A stretch of DNA of 64,000 bases from Phragmites australis (lineage: Eukaryota > Streptophyta > Magnoliopsida > Poales > Poaceae), in assembly GCF_958298935.1 (NCBI RefSeq), contig NC_084942.1, positions 16,561,501 through 16,625,500 of the forward strand, in the 5' to 3' direction. The translations under genes were made by a program, and so were the position numbers. Below the pieces are notes generated by a model. The model was given only the letters and a program-made list of their open reading frames with translations, did not search any database and was not told the origin of the DNA. The stretch's first letter is position 1, and every line of letters begins with the position of its first letter. Shown here piece by piece: positions 34,157-46,060 of this stretch.

Positions 34157-37100
34157 ATGGTTAGCAGCGTCCCTCCCCTCTCCCTTCCCCCAACTCTCCT
34201 CCCTTAAGCACCCGCGAACCACGAAGCCGACTGAATCTGACCCCTGGGCCAGCGCGACCGTCCGGCGGGGTGATCGGAGCTACGGCCGTCTCGCTCCGGG
34301 ACGCTGCCGCCGAGTGGTGGTGCCGCGCTTATCACTAGGATATAGCTCCCCGTACTTTGCTAAATTGAATCGTAGTTCGGCCCTAGGTGTGATCAGGGGG
34401 CAGCCTTGGGCCGCAGGGGACCAGGTCCGTCTAGCTCCAGGTATGGATGGATCGCTGGTCTTTCATTTGTTCCATCAGGTCAGGTTAGTGTGACCAGGTA
34501 TCTGAATTGTAAGTTCGACGGAGTCAGTGGCACAAGTTTGGTTCACATCAACATGCCTGATAGTTAAACTCCGGCCGAGATGACATAATAGGCTAGAATA
34601 CTTGTTGTACGCATTGATAGTATATATGATTGGTCTAGTGAGCTGATAGTTTTCAGATTGGTAGTAGTATCGACATGTAGAGTTTTTTTAGATCTTAATC
34701 TATCTTCCAATCTGGACATGCTGCATCTGATTTTTTGTGACTGTACGTTATGCCAATGGAATTATGTGGGTATGTGTATCCAGAATTATATCATTGGAGC
34801 ATTCAAACCGCCATGTGATATCTCGATCACATTCTATGATGCAAGAACCAGGAAGCAGGTGCTATTCTTGATATCTTCATGTTGCTACCAGTTGCAATTC
34901 AAACTGTGAGTTCTGCTTATAGCTTACAAAATGGTCGGTTTCTGCTGTTGTCGTTTCACAGGTTTCGGTTAAGAAGGACAATGGGAAGACAACAATGGTC
35001 CCTGTTTTCCAGAGCCTTGAAACAATATCTGGAGAGGTACTATTTCCTTGTTTGTTTATTTGTATGTACCTTGCTTGGGTCGAACCTAGTATTGAGCTCA
35101 GCTGAAATGGTGCTCAGGTATCGATAGCACCGGTCCCAGGTAAAAGGATTGAACACATGGGTGTCAAGATTGAGTTGCTGGGCCAAATAGGTATGCTGCT
35201 TACCCTCAACTGCTGCTTGTTCTATCAAATCCCACACCAAGTTAATGACAACACTTTTGCTTCTAGGGATGTCATGGTTATACTCTTATTCAGATTGATA
35301 GATGCTGCTTATGCTATATGAACATCTGGTTTCTTGTCATGGGTTTATTCAATTTTGCTATGGTGCTAAGATGCTACTTGTTCTGATGATTTCTTGACAC
35401 AAACTGATAGTGCATGTTCGATTTTGCTATGTTACTCTAAGATGGTGCAGTTTATGATTATTTCTGACAAAAACTGGAAGTGGCATGGTTTGTTCTGCCG
35501 TTATATTAGAAGTGTTGCTGTACATAGTTTTATTTATGTTTTCAATTGTGCTGGATGTATTTCACATTACGGGCCAACCTCATGTTTTTTACGAATTTAG
35601 CTTCCTTCCTGGATAAAAGTACTGAAAGTTTACGCATTTGGGGAGTAATTGTTCACTGACAATTTGCTAGATTACTTCTAGTCTACATTTCGTACTTTGG
35701 GCCCTCCTAAGTCCTGACATTTACAACGGGTGACCAATTCTGTTACAGAGCTGTATTTTGACCGAGGGAACTTCTATGACTTCACTTCATTAGGTGAGTT
35801 TCTAGTGCGTGATATGCCAATAGCTCTTATGGTGGGTTATGCGATGTGCTGGGCTTCTTGTGATCTTTTTCTTTATGTTAGGAGTCTTCGATTTCCCAGC
35901 ATTATTCGCTATGCATGCTACTTATAGGCTAGTTAATAATTATTAGCCCAAAGCATCATTCTTCTGCTGAATCTTCTTCTTGCCATCCTAAGTTTTCTCA
36001 GCATGATATTATTTCAGTTGTGGTGTATCACTAACTTAACATCAGTTGAGATGGTTTGGACATATCCAATGGAGGCCTCTAGAGTCACTTGTGCATAGCG
36101 GGATACTAAGGCGTGTTAATAATGTGAAGAGAGGCAGGGGTCGACAATACCTAACATGGGAGGAGTCTATAAGAGAGACTTGAAGGAATAGAATATCCCC
36201 AAATAACTATCCACGGATAGAAGCGCGTGGAAGTTAGCAGTCTACGTGTCAGAACTATAACTTATGCATCAGTCTCATTGTACCGTTACTACTTTTTTTT
36301 ACTATTACTAGTACTTTTATTATCATTATTGTTTTCTCATCATTTTTTTAGTTGGATCTTGTAGGTTTCATCTCTAGCCTACCCCAACTTGCTTGGGACA
36401 ACGGCTTTGTTGTTGTTGTTGTGGTGTATCACTAACTTGATAACTTATTCAAATGGTTACCCCTTCCGCCTTCTTAGGTACCCCATCATATCCTCCAAAG
36501 TGGTTGTGATATGTGAATAGAATCCTATGTAATCGAAGTGGCGTAACAACTTGCAAGTTGCAACAACTTTTACATGCATTTTTCTTTACTAATGTAAATG
36601 TGTATGAGTGATGATTTGTTTTTGGAACAAAGGAAGTAAAGTGAAGCTCCGCGAAAGCTTACAGGTCCAGACGTACCCAGACAGGAAAAATATATCAAAA
36701 CTACTCAAGCCTGGGTTTACCAGGCTTCACAATAGCCCATGGGATAAGTCTCAATCAGTAAACACCCTTAGCAAGACCAAGAATACACGAAACAGAAAGG
36801 CATGATTTTTTTTAATTAATACATGCTTTGAAGCTAAAGCCAAAAGAAAACTATTGTAAAATCACTATGTCTTTAAACACACTGAGATTCATTTTATTAT
36901 ATTCGGCTATTTTATATTCATCAACTCAGAGGTCAGTTTGCCTCACTGGCTGCCATACCTCGTATTTTAGACTGCTAGGGTAAGACCAAATCACCTGGAT
37001 AGAAACCTAAACTAGTACCTAATATGTGGCAAAGGGGTCTCCTGAACTTTCTGTTCTGTTAGTGCTTAGTTGATCGAGTTCTTACTACCGAGGCTTGCTC

Positions 37101-40100
37101 TGCATACATATATTATTACGCGAGAAGCTATTTTGACTGAAATGCACTATTTGTCTGTGCAGTACGTGAGTTAGATGTTCCTGGTGAAATTTATGAAAGG
37201 AAGACATATCCATTCGAGTTTTCTACTGTTGAAATGCCATATGAGTCTTACAATGGAACAAATGTCAGACTGAGGTAAGCAAATGCTATGATTTAGAGCA
37301 GTGTTCTTATTATGTTCTGTTTTACATATTTTACATGTATACTTTCATTATAGTTACAAATTGGTTTTACAAAAACTCCCTGGCCATGGTTGTTGTTGGT
37401 TCACCTTCATGGACAGTTTGATATGTCGAATTTAATTGTACTTTTGAATTTGTCCCCGTTAATATTACTGTTATTTTCAGTTTATAAATTTAAATTTGAA
37501 CATTTCAAGCCAATATTTGTTCTCCCAGTACCCACTGTGGAAAACCAGTTACCAGCGGGATTGCGAGTTTGCTACCTTGCGTGTCACAATGTCTTATATT
37601 TGCTCTTCACTGACTTATATGGTGGAATATATGGAAAGCTTCATATAAAATATGATGTTTAACACATTGTTTGCAGCCTTTGTAGGCTTCGCATAGCATG
37701 GTATCATTTGTGTAGTTCCATTTATTAGTGTTGTACCTCTTTGTATGATAAGGATGCATCGTCAACTCCCAGTTTTAGCATATTTGACTTCCTGTGAAAG
37801 ATGTAAGGTGATAGCAAAACACAAGTACATTTTGTCTTAATATTTGGCTACTGAAATTTGAGAGAACATTATTGTACTTTCCGAAACTCTTGAATGTTGA
37901 TTTTGACAGAAGCGAAATCCAACAATTAATTAATTGTTTATCATGACACATATACCTTTCGCATTTGTATACTGTGGACTACAGCCCCTTATGGCATTTC
38001 ATGTGTTTGAAATATCCAGCAAGTTGAATAGAATGTTCAAGTGCTGGAGAAAAAGATTTAGTGAAGCACCTCTAAAGACCAAAGTATGCTTGATGTGCTT
38101 GCAGGTACATTTTGAAGGTGACAATTGGCAGAAACTATGTTGGGAATATTGTGGAATACCAGGATTTCTGTGTAAGTTGATTACCGCCATTATTTTTATG
38201 CTACCTACTTGAAAGCCGTACAACTGTAGAGTTCATGTATGATATTTTGGAACAGTTTCACCAGATTTTTGGTATGTTGTCATTTGCAGTATGTATGCTC
38301 CATACTATTTTTCCTTCATTGACACGAACTCCAACATATTCAAGACAATGCATTATTTATTTTTTCATGTGTTCTTGCAATTTGGAGTTTTTTTCTCCAG
38401 AATTTTAATTACTTATCTTCCTGTTTTTGGCAGGTAAGAAACTACTCCCCTGTCCCTACAATCAACAACAGCATCAAGGTGAGTTCTTATTAACGGAAGC
38501 TTTTCATTTTGATGCTTGTAACATATGTTAGCAACTTAGCATTGAACTTGACTGTACTGTAATAAAGTGGTACAGTTTCTCGAACTGACGTTGTGTGTGT
38601 TTGAGGCCTTAACAATGTTGACTAAATTTCTCTACACAGTTCATGTTAGCTTACCTTGTTGCCCCACCAGGTTCTAGAAATCTGTGAAGACTGACTGGTC
38701 AATTTTTTGCTGTAAACCAAAAAACCTAGTTAGTGTGTTTTTTTTTTATATAAAATGAGCTAGTTTTTCGCCTAGCCTAACGGAAATTTTTTTCATCCCT
38801 ATATTTTAAAGAATGGATACATTTTTACTTGGACATGATCCAGGTATCAAATCTTGAAAATGTCACTTTTGAAAGTTTGAAAACAACAAAGAGAGAATCT
38901 CGCTGGTTGTCACTAACCACCCAGGTCATTTTTTTTGTGTGGAAAAAACGGATTCTTGTAACTCTGGGTCAGACCATTGGTCCACTGCTTACCTAGTGGT
39001 TTTTTGGAAAAATATGATGCTTCGATATTTGGTACCAGTACCACTATACACCATTTTCTGAAAACCATCGATACACCAGTATGGGTGTATATATGTATTA
39101 AAAATAATAACAATAGGGGATACTAAAGATAATTGCGAAGTTCATAAGACAAACTATAAATACCAGCACATAAGGTCCATAATATTATAGTTCAGCAACC
39201 ATAAAGATCTGTAACATAGGTAAACATGAAAGAATAAGGTCCTAAGTTAGTTGGGATGGAGTTGAATTGGGCTTGAAACTAAGTGTCATTAGATCAGAAG
39301 TATTGGAGTATCCGGTACGGTATCGGATACGGGATGCCGGTATGCAATTTTGGCGAAGTACTGGGGTATGGAAAGTGAGCAATGCACCCAATGTCCTCAG
39401 AAATGAAGCTATCTGATATGCTATTATCGGTTTGATAAACATTTCCTTACATTATTTAGTGTAAAAAGGAAGGGGAAGGGAGAAGCCTTGGAATGTCCTG
39501 ACCCTCCCTGCCATCTGGGATTGTATTCTTGCAAAAAGGAAGTTTTGTTGATAGATTAAATTTAATAAGCTGATTGCACTGAGATATACAGATAAACAGC
39601 TCCGGTATGATGGAATTCATTGTAGTTGACATTTTTTGAAATATCCTGAAGAGAGCAATTTAACAATTTGTTTTGCTATCTCTATATTCAGCAATATCTT
39701 TAATTGCATAACTTTTGTTATTTGATGTGTTTAAAGTGAGAATGATCTAACTAAAAATAGAAGACAGTGTATTTCATTATGCAATTCATGCTACTGAATA
39801 TTCATTTTCAGATGGAAGTTGGAATTGAGGATTGCTTACATATTGAGTTTGAATACAGCAAAAGCAAGTAAGATCATAGCCATATCCTATATGTCTGTCT
39901 GTTCGGATAAGTTTCTCATTTCGGAAACCTGCATTATTGTTCACATTTTTGTTCAGGTACCATCTCAATGATGTGATTATTGGGAAGATATATTTTCTTC
40001 TTGTCAGAATAAAGATAAAAAACATGGAGCTTGAGATCCGTCGTCGGGAATCAACAGGATCAGGCTCTAACACATATGTTGAAACTGAGACCCTTGCTAA

Positions 40101-41083
40101 GTTTGAGTTGATGGATGGTGCTCCTGTCAGAGGTATGGTAGTGATTTTGTTGCTTTTCCATTTTTCAAATGCTCAGTTCTTTTACATGTTTGTCCTGTGG
40201 TCTGAGGTTTGTACAATTCAGTGATTACTTGCTTCGTTGTTGTAAAGCATTTATGTTCATTCATTGGGCTCATAGCTGCATTTATGTTCACCTATAGCTT
40301 TCTCAATGCCTCAACTTCCATGTTTATGTACGCAAGAAGGCATTGATTTTTTAGCGATTCCCAACCTAAACGATATACTGACAGATGCAAGATTATTTTA
40401 AATTAGTGAATTACCTGGTGATGCTCTTGGAAATTCTTTTAAATTATCATGTGGACACTGATAACTCAAACTTTTCAATTAGCTTCTTCCTTTTTTTTTC
40501 GTAAACATCAGTCCCCGTGTTGCCTTTTTGCTGGGAACTATAGAAATTGGTCCTGTCTGCATTTGAACTAGGACCGGCTGTATGGACCCTCATTACAAAA
40601 GGACCTTGCATAATGCATAAAGTAACACCTTTTCTTCAGATATTCACGGCCATGATATGTCATTATCAAACACCGCATATGGTTCAAAGCCTGAAACGGG
40701 TCGGATGCAGTTGTTGCTTAGCTGCTTGCTCATGTTGGACCCATTTGGATGAGCCTGGACTGGGCCAAATCCTGGTCCATCCTTGAATTATGCGTGGATG
40801 GACCAGGATTCGGTCCAATCCTAGCCTGCCCAATCTATGTTGTAGAGTTTGTCAACACGTTGGTTTGCTGCATACTTAGTCGAATTGGTTTGTAGGTGAA
40901 TCTATTCCAGTGAGGCTGTTCTTGACACCTTATGAGCTGACCCCGACTTACCGCAACATAAACAACAAATTCAGCGTCAAGTATTACCTGAATCTGGTCC
41001 TCGTGGATGAGGAAGATCGGAGGTACTTCAAGCAGCAAGAGATCACAATGTATCGTCTTCTAGAATCTCCCCCGGCTTCCTAG
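34157..41083 (+). CDS. VPS26: Retromer subunit VPS26
   Basis: VPS26 is the arrestin-fold subunit of retromer; with VPS35 and VPS29 it returns sorting receptors from endosomes/prevacuoles. Exons: 34157-34159, 34784-34858, 34962-35036, 35118-35190, 35749-35793, 37163-37274, 38105-38171, 38434-38478, 39812-39867, 39957-40132, 40896-41083. They sum to 915 nt, 304 codons plus stop, the usual family length. All introns are GT-AG and phases agree. Recognisable blocks are NYIIGAFKPPCDISITFYDA, KRIEHMGVKIELLGQIE, ERKTYPFEFSTVEMPYESYN, VTIGRNYVGNIVEYQDFC, HLNDVIIGKIYFLLVRIKIK and LTPYELTPTYRNINNKFSVK. The first coding exon is apparently only the ATG, spliced to AAT. No stop or frameshift occurs, so the gene looks functional. 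Intron 5 holds a LINE fragment. Confidence 0.95.
36038..36418 (+). mobile_element. 5'-truncated L1-type LINE in VPS26 intron 5
   Basis: A 381-bp insertion reads as the very end of a LINE ORF2 (RWFGHIQWRPLES, NNVKRGRGRQYLTWEESI), then the conserved 3' tail ctaccccaacttgcttggga ending in a (gtt)n run. A target duplication of about 20 bp, ttgtggtgtatcactaactt, lies at 36018-36037 and 36419-36438. This is a textbook target-primed insertion, in the same orientation as VPS26. Confidence 0.92.
38479..39811 (+). other. VPS26 intron 8, no element with defined ends
   Basis: The donor is gtgagt and the acceptor cattttcag. It contains a short segment (about 39290-39370) of ggtatcggatacgggatgccg type that may be a transposon scrap. 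Otherwise A/T-rich. Confidence 0.55.
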
Positions 41084-41902
41084 ATTCCGACCTGGGGCAG
41101 CATGATGTTCACCTTTCAGGTTTTGTACAAGTGAGCACTGAGGTTAGAGCGATGTTGCGTTTACCTGTATATAACTCCAGAAGAGCACAGCAGTTGACTA
41201 CTGCTACGGCCATGCACGCTGCACTGTTGTGTTGTCCATGTTCCTTTTTTAGTCCTTACCTTGCTTATGACAACCATGATTAGCCTGCGGTAAATTTCTC
41301 GTTCTTGCGAAGCATCTGCAAAAATTATGTTTGCTGATATTTTTTTCTGCCGGATATTAATTCATTTTAGTCTGACAGTGATGTAATATGATTCCCTAAG
41401 TTAAACAATGTAGATTTTACTTGGAGCATCTTGTTAGATGGCAGATGATTCGTGTTTCTGTGTTTCATCATGTATCGTGCAAATTCTGCCTACTTGATTT
41501 CTGTCATTCCTCAGCTGTTCATCAATAGGGTACCCAATTCATCGTTGCTTGGCTGTTAGGTTGCTAAAAAGTTTTTTTTTTCTGTCTTACAATATCCTAT
41601 TTGTTGAACAAGTAGGAAGTAAGCATCCAAAAGGTCTTATGGCACAACTCCAAAAGCTGCTTGATTCTTATTGTAAAATGAAAAACCTCGATAACTCAGT
41701 GTTCCCTTCCATAATTCCATGTCAGTTCTAATCCAGTAACAAAAAAAAAGAAGCCAACACTCAAGAATCTACTGCATTATTTCCCCTATCTGTAAACTTC
41801 AGTACCTCCCCCCCTATCTATGCCATATCGAGATCACACATGCTGAGTTACTGACATACGAGGCTACCACACCCTGTGTCACACAAAACACCTCAAAGGA
41901 CC
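41084..41902. other. Convergent intergenic region between VPS26 and the USP-like gene
   Basis: It holds the VPS26 3' untranslated region (after TAG 41081-41083, probably to about 41420) and, toward 41902, that of the minus-strand USP-like gene. I see no other gene. Confidence 0.5.
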
Positions 41903-44900
41903 TCAAGCCAGGAGCCAGAAATCCCTCTGGCGCTTGGTGGTGACGAGGTAGCCTCCCCCTCGCCGGCTCTTGCGCCGGACGGCCAGCGCCATGCACGCCG
42001 CGTTCTGCACGCAGTAGTCGGCGGCGCCGGCGCCCCCTACCGCGCCCTTCATGCCGGCCATCCACATCGACAGCAGCCGCCATGTGACGGACCGCTTCTT
42101 CTGGCCCACGACGAGGAGCGACGCGCCTTGCTTCCTCGACGCCTCCACTATCGCCGGCCCCCAGTCCTTGCCCTCTACTAGGGAAAGCTCAACATGCACC
42201 TGGTGGTAAAATACAACATGAGTTACTTTTTATATTCCCCTTCATCAACAGCTTGAGCTTTTGAAAACTAGCAACCTATCGGGTTTCAAAAATAAAAGGA
42301 GAGATGGCTTATTGGTTAGTGACAACATTTGGTCCAAGATTTCTGAACCAGGGGCCTCTCAGCTTATTAGTCAGCTTTACATCAGCATGGGCACAAATCA
42401 TGGAAATCTAGCTGGAAATGAAGAGTGTAGCTTGAGGAAAACAGCCAAGGGCCATTTTTCTAATAAAAAAGAGGGCCATGATCTTGTCTGGGACATGCAT
42501 GCATGCACCCCTCGATGATGCTCGGCACATGCATCCACCCCTGTGGTAGTTGTGATCTTTGCTTGCAGTTGCAGCTGTGTCTTGCTGTGCATCTTCCTTC
42601 TTCTTTGATCTGACTGTAAATGGGTCCCTTTTTGGTACTGCTTGGTATAGAATGCGTTGTCTGATGACGGAAATGTTGTGGAAGATGATTCAATTATCTT
42701 TTTTTCCCCCACAAAAGCTGAAGGATAAGAGCTGCCAGAGAGTGATCATCTGGGTTGTCGGCGAAGAGCATTTATCAGTTTGTTTTTCTTGACGGTGGAT
42801 CTGAAGGGTCACTTCACATGTCACTCAAGAAATGGACGATCTGGGTCATTTTCTCGGAATGCAGGAATCTGTCCCAGCTTTCTAATTGTCTTCTCTCATA
42901 TACACAGTACACATCGATGCTATGTTTGGGATGACGGAATTCAATTGCACTAAACTTTTAAGCATTGTGGCGACTTTGTGAAATTCCTTGTTCCAAACGG
43001 CTCCTACGGTCAAGACTACTTTATGCGCTAGAGTGCCTCGGTTTACGATCTTTTAATTGGGGACGAAATGTATGTAGAAAAACAACAAATATAATGCATT
43101 TCCAAAAATATTTGAACTCTATTGCAGATAAGTTGGACACTGTTGCCGGAAGAAAATTTGAAGCGCGGAGTAGATGATCTGTTCAACAGGTACCTGCTGT
43201 ACCAGCCCCAAAGATGTCAATAAAGTAGGAGGACCCGGTATAGTAATTAGCCATAGATGGCATCTGATCAGAGACTCCGATTTATTGACCATCACTAAGA
43301 CATTAAACGTGTTAGCAGTTCTAGCTTGCAACATCAGTCTTAATCTCGATGTTGCAATTAGTTTTTTTAAGGAAATCGATGTTGCAATTAGTATTCCATC
43401 AAGATCTTGTTCGTTTACAGATTGTGTCAATGTTATGTCTGAGAGATGTACACCGTTTTATATACAAATACCAAATTTTGATTCAAATGCAGACAAGAAG
43501 ACCAACCAAATTGAATAAAAAGCCCGTATCGTAATTCGTAGAATTTAGTTCTATGGAATGCTAAAGTACAGTAAAAAAGCCCTCGGTCAATACTTTTTTT
43601 TTTCAAAAACGCAGAAGAGTTACGCATCATTGTATTAAGAAGAAAAGTGTCCCAATTTATATGAAAAACTGGCCTCGAAAACCTTAACAAGCACTGCATT
43701 ATAACCCACGGAGCCCGACTCACGCGCAAGAGAAAGAGAGAAAGAAAGGAACACTAAACCCCCAAACAACCGGACGACAGGCACGACTAAGCAGCATATA
43801 ACTTGGGAGACACAACAAACAATATACAACCGAACACCCCCGATCAACCAAATGGCACCCACACCAAACGACACTACACCGCCAACAACTGTATCCAGCT
43901 AGCACCTTAACCAGAACATCCCAACAACTCAACAGGCGGAGCCTTGCTCCCACGCCTAACAACCCAACTCGGTCAGCAACTCCTGCGCCAAGCCACAAGC
44001 TCAGATGGGGTCCTAGGACGTCAGAACATAGCCACTGCTGTGAAGCACCGAAAAGGTGATGAGAAGCCTCGCCAAACAGGAGATCGATGGAGTCGGACAA
44101 AAGAGCAAATAACAACGGAGGATGGTATGCCCTGCAAGGAGTGCCGTCGGTTATAACAAAGAACATAGGGATTCTCCAAAACAACGCCTTTAAGAAGGAA
44201 GCGACAAAGAAACCGTCGTCGCTCATCTGGAAAGCCGAACAGGGTTTTCACCCGGAGAGATTCCAGAGGAAGCTTCGACACGATGCCTCCAGGGAGGTAA
44301 TGACACCCGCGAGCATCATCGTCGTCGGTAATGACAAGTTGCCTGCCAGGGCTTTTGCCCATAATTCCCCCCTACCACGACACAACCCAATGAACTAGAG
44401 GCTCAACAGGTCGACCATACCATTCACCTGCAAGAGTAACCAACAACACTCAGCACAAGAGCACGACGGCCCGAGCCACGCATTCTCCAACAAGAGATAG
44501 CTGAGGGACGAAGTCCCAGCCCGCTGCAACGCACAACAAGACTGTCGGGGTTGCAACAAAATCATCTTCAACAGCGACCAGCACCCGCACCAAACAGTAG
44601 TCGCGCCCGCATCGACAGCCTAAAGTGGACGGGAAGGGTGAGGGAAAGCTAGTGCTGCTAGTAGGTCTCCAGTAGCTGCGCCCCGCACCAATGGCCTAAA
44701 GTGGACGTGGAGCAGCTGCATCGACTGTGAGCCCCGAGTTGAGAAACCCGGAACCGGTCCCCAATGGGCGGATCCCACAGCCACACGGAGGAGCGGCGAC
44801 AAGCAACCATAGTAGAGCACCACGCCAGTCGAAGGGTAGATCGACCGGAGGAGGGAGCCACGCAGAGGAGCCAGCCGCACGAACACCGCAGGGCCTGACC

Positions 44901-45942
44901 CCGTCGAAGGACACCGCGTCAGCAACAAATATGAGCGGATCCGGCCGCCAATGGTCAGATCCACCCCGTAGAAAGGGAGATCTAGCGAGGGACAAAGCGG
45001 ATCCACCCGCATCGATGGCACACGCGGAACGGAGGGGTGGGGGGAGGAGGGGGAGAGCAAGGGGAGAAGGGGGGACGGCCACCGCTTGGCGCTGCCCTGG
45101 CCGCCGCTGCCACCGCCTCTGAGGAGACAACGCGAGGGAGGGAGGACCGACTCTCGATCCCTTGACCAATACTGATAATCTTTACCAGCTTAATCATGGC
45201 TCCTATAATCCACAGTACTAACCACAACAAAAAATTAGCCAGCACAAGCACTGGAAAGTAACTACTAATTTCCGTATCTTCGTAGACATCGGAACAATAC
45301 AGAGAAAATTAGCACGACCCTACTTAAGGATGAGACACACAAATAGAGAAGATATATTGTATTTTTGTTTCATCTGTAATCGCAGTTACCTCTGGCCTTT
45401 TGGCCTGGCAGATGCTCCTCATCGCCTCCAGATGCTGATACCCTCTTGGATCGCGTCCTGATTAAGATCAACGAAACAAGAGAAACCCATCTTTCTCAAT
45501 TTGCAAATACATGATTGTTTTTCGCGATCACGTACGGCGAGTTAATTCTGCAGGGTTACGCACGGTTCTTGCCGTTGCCGTCGCCTCCCCTGACGACGTC
45601 GAGCAGGACGACCGTGTCGCAGGGCCGGACGGCGTGTGACAGCGCCCACTGCAGCGCCGTCCGGGCCTCCTCTCTGCCGCCATCGGCCACCACCATCACC
45701 TTCCTCCCCACGGCGGCGCCCTCATTGCCGCCCTTCTTAGCCTCCTCATCCACCTTCTCATCCTTCGCCTTATTGCTGTCGTCGCGCTCGCCGTGGCAGT
45801 CACCGCTGTCGCAGGGGGCCTCCTTGGCGCGTATCGGAGGCGGCGGGGCAGCGGTGCGTCCAGACTTGATCCGGTGGAGGCAGAAGGAAGGTAGCGGCCT
45901 TGCCATGGCGGATTTGTGCACGGTTTCTTGGAGATGGTTCAT
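41903..45942 (-). CDS. Universal stress protein-like domain protein
   Basis: Three minus-strand exons join in frame: 45942-45564 (ATG at 45942), 45457-45390 and 42199-41903 (stop). Together they give 744 nt, 247 codons plus stop. Introns are GT-AG (donor gtgcgt, acceptor aatcag; donor gtaact, acceptor caccag). Residues 1-80 are a basic/proline then acidic linker. The USP alpha/beta fold starts near residue 81 (KVMVVADGGREEARTALQWA, CDTVVLLDVV), continues through YQHLEAMRSICQAKRPE in exon 2 and ends with VEASRKQGASLLVVGQKKRS in exon 3. The classic ATP-binding G-x2-G-x9-G-[ST] motif is not present after LLVVG, so it is probably a non-ATP-binding plant type. A C-terminal basic tail (RRKSRRGGGYLVTTKRQ) follows. 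Function is unknown beyond the fold. The family match is firm. An in-frame ATG at residue 13 is a possible alternative start. Confidence 0.88.
42200..45389 (-). other. 3.2-kb second intron of the USP-like gene
   Basis: It lies between GTAAC at 45389 and CACCAG at 42200 on the minus strand. Its size is largely due to the retroposon at 43594-45162. The region 42240-43580 is mixed A/T-rich DNA without a defined feature. Confidence 0.8.
43594..45162 (-). mobile_element. Probable LINE-like retroposon in the USP-like gene intron
   Basis: A T-run begins at 43594 on + (poly(A) on the minus strand). It is preceded by a 3'-end-like aatgatgcgtaactcttctg on the minus strand. The far end is GC-rich (45000-45160), like LINE 5' regions. 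The flanks cggtcaatac (43584-43593) and tgaccaatac (45163-45172) match at 7 of 10 with transitions only, suggesting an old target duplication. No intact RT is visible, so it may be non-autonomous or rearranged. It lies in the gene's sense orientation. Confidence 0.55.
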
Positions 45943-46060
45943 GGTTTAGCTGGAGACCGAGCTGGGGAGGTGCTGGAGAGAAAGTGAAGTGAAGCGGAGC
46001 GAGGGACAGAGTGGCATGACGCTGACTAATTGGTACTGGCTGGCATATGGGTCCCACCAG
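45943..46060 (-). promoter_or_regulatory. Probable 5' leader/promoter-proximal region of the USP-like gene
   Basis: A purine-rich + strand (ggagagaaagtgaagtgaag) gives a C/T-rich leader on the coding strand, usual for plant 5' untranslated regions. No TATA box assigned. Confidence 0.35.

Noticed and set aside
44620..45169. Long frames on both strands in the USP-like gene intron
   Set aside because: They fall in the GC-rich end of the retroposon and show no domain. They overlap in several registers.
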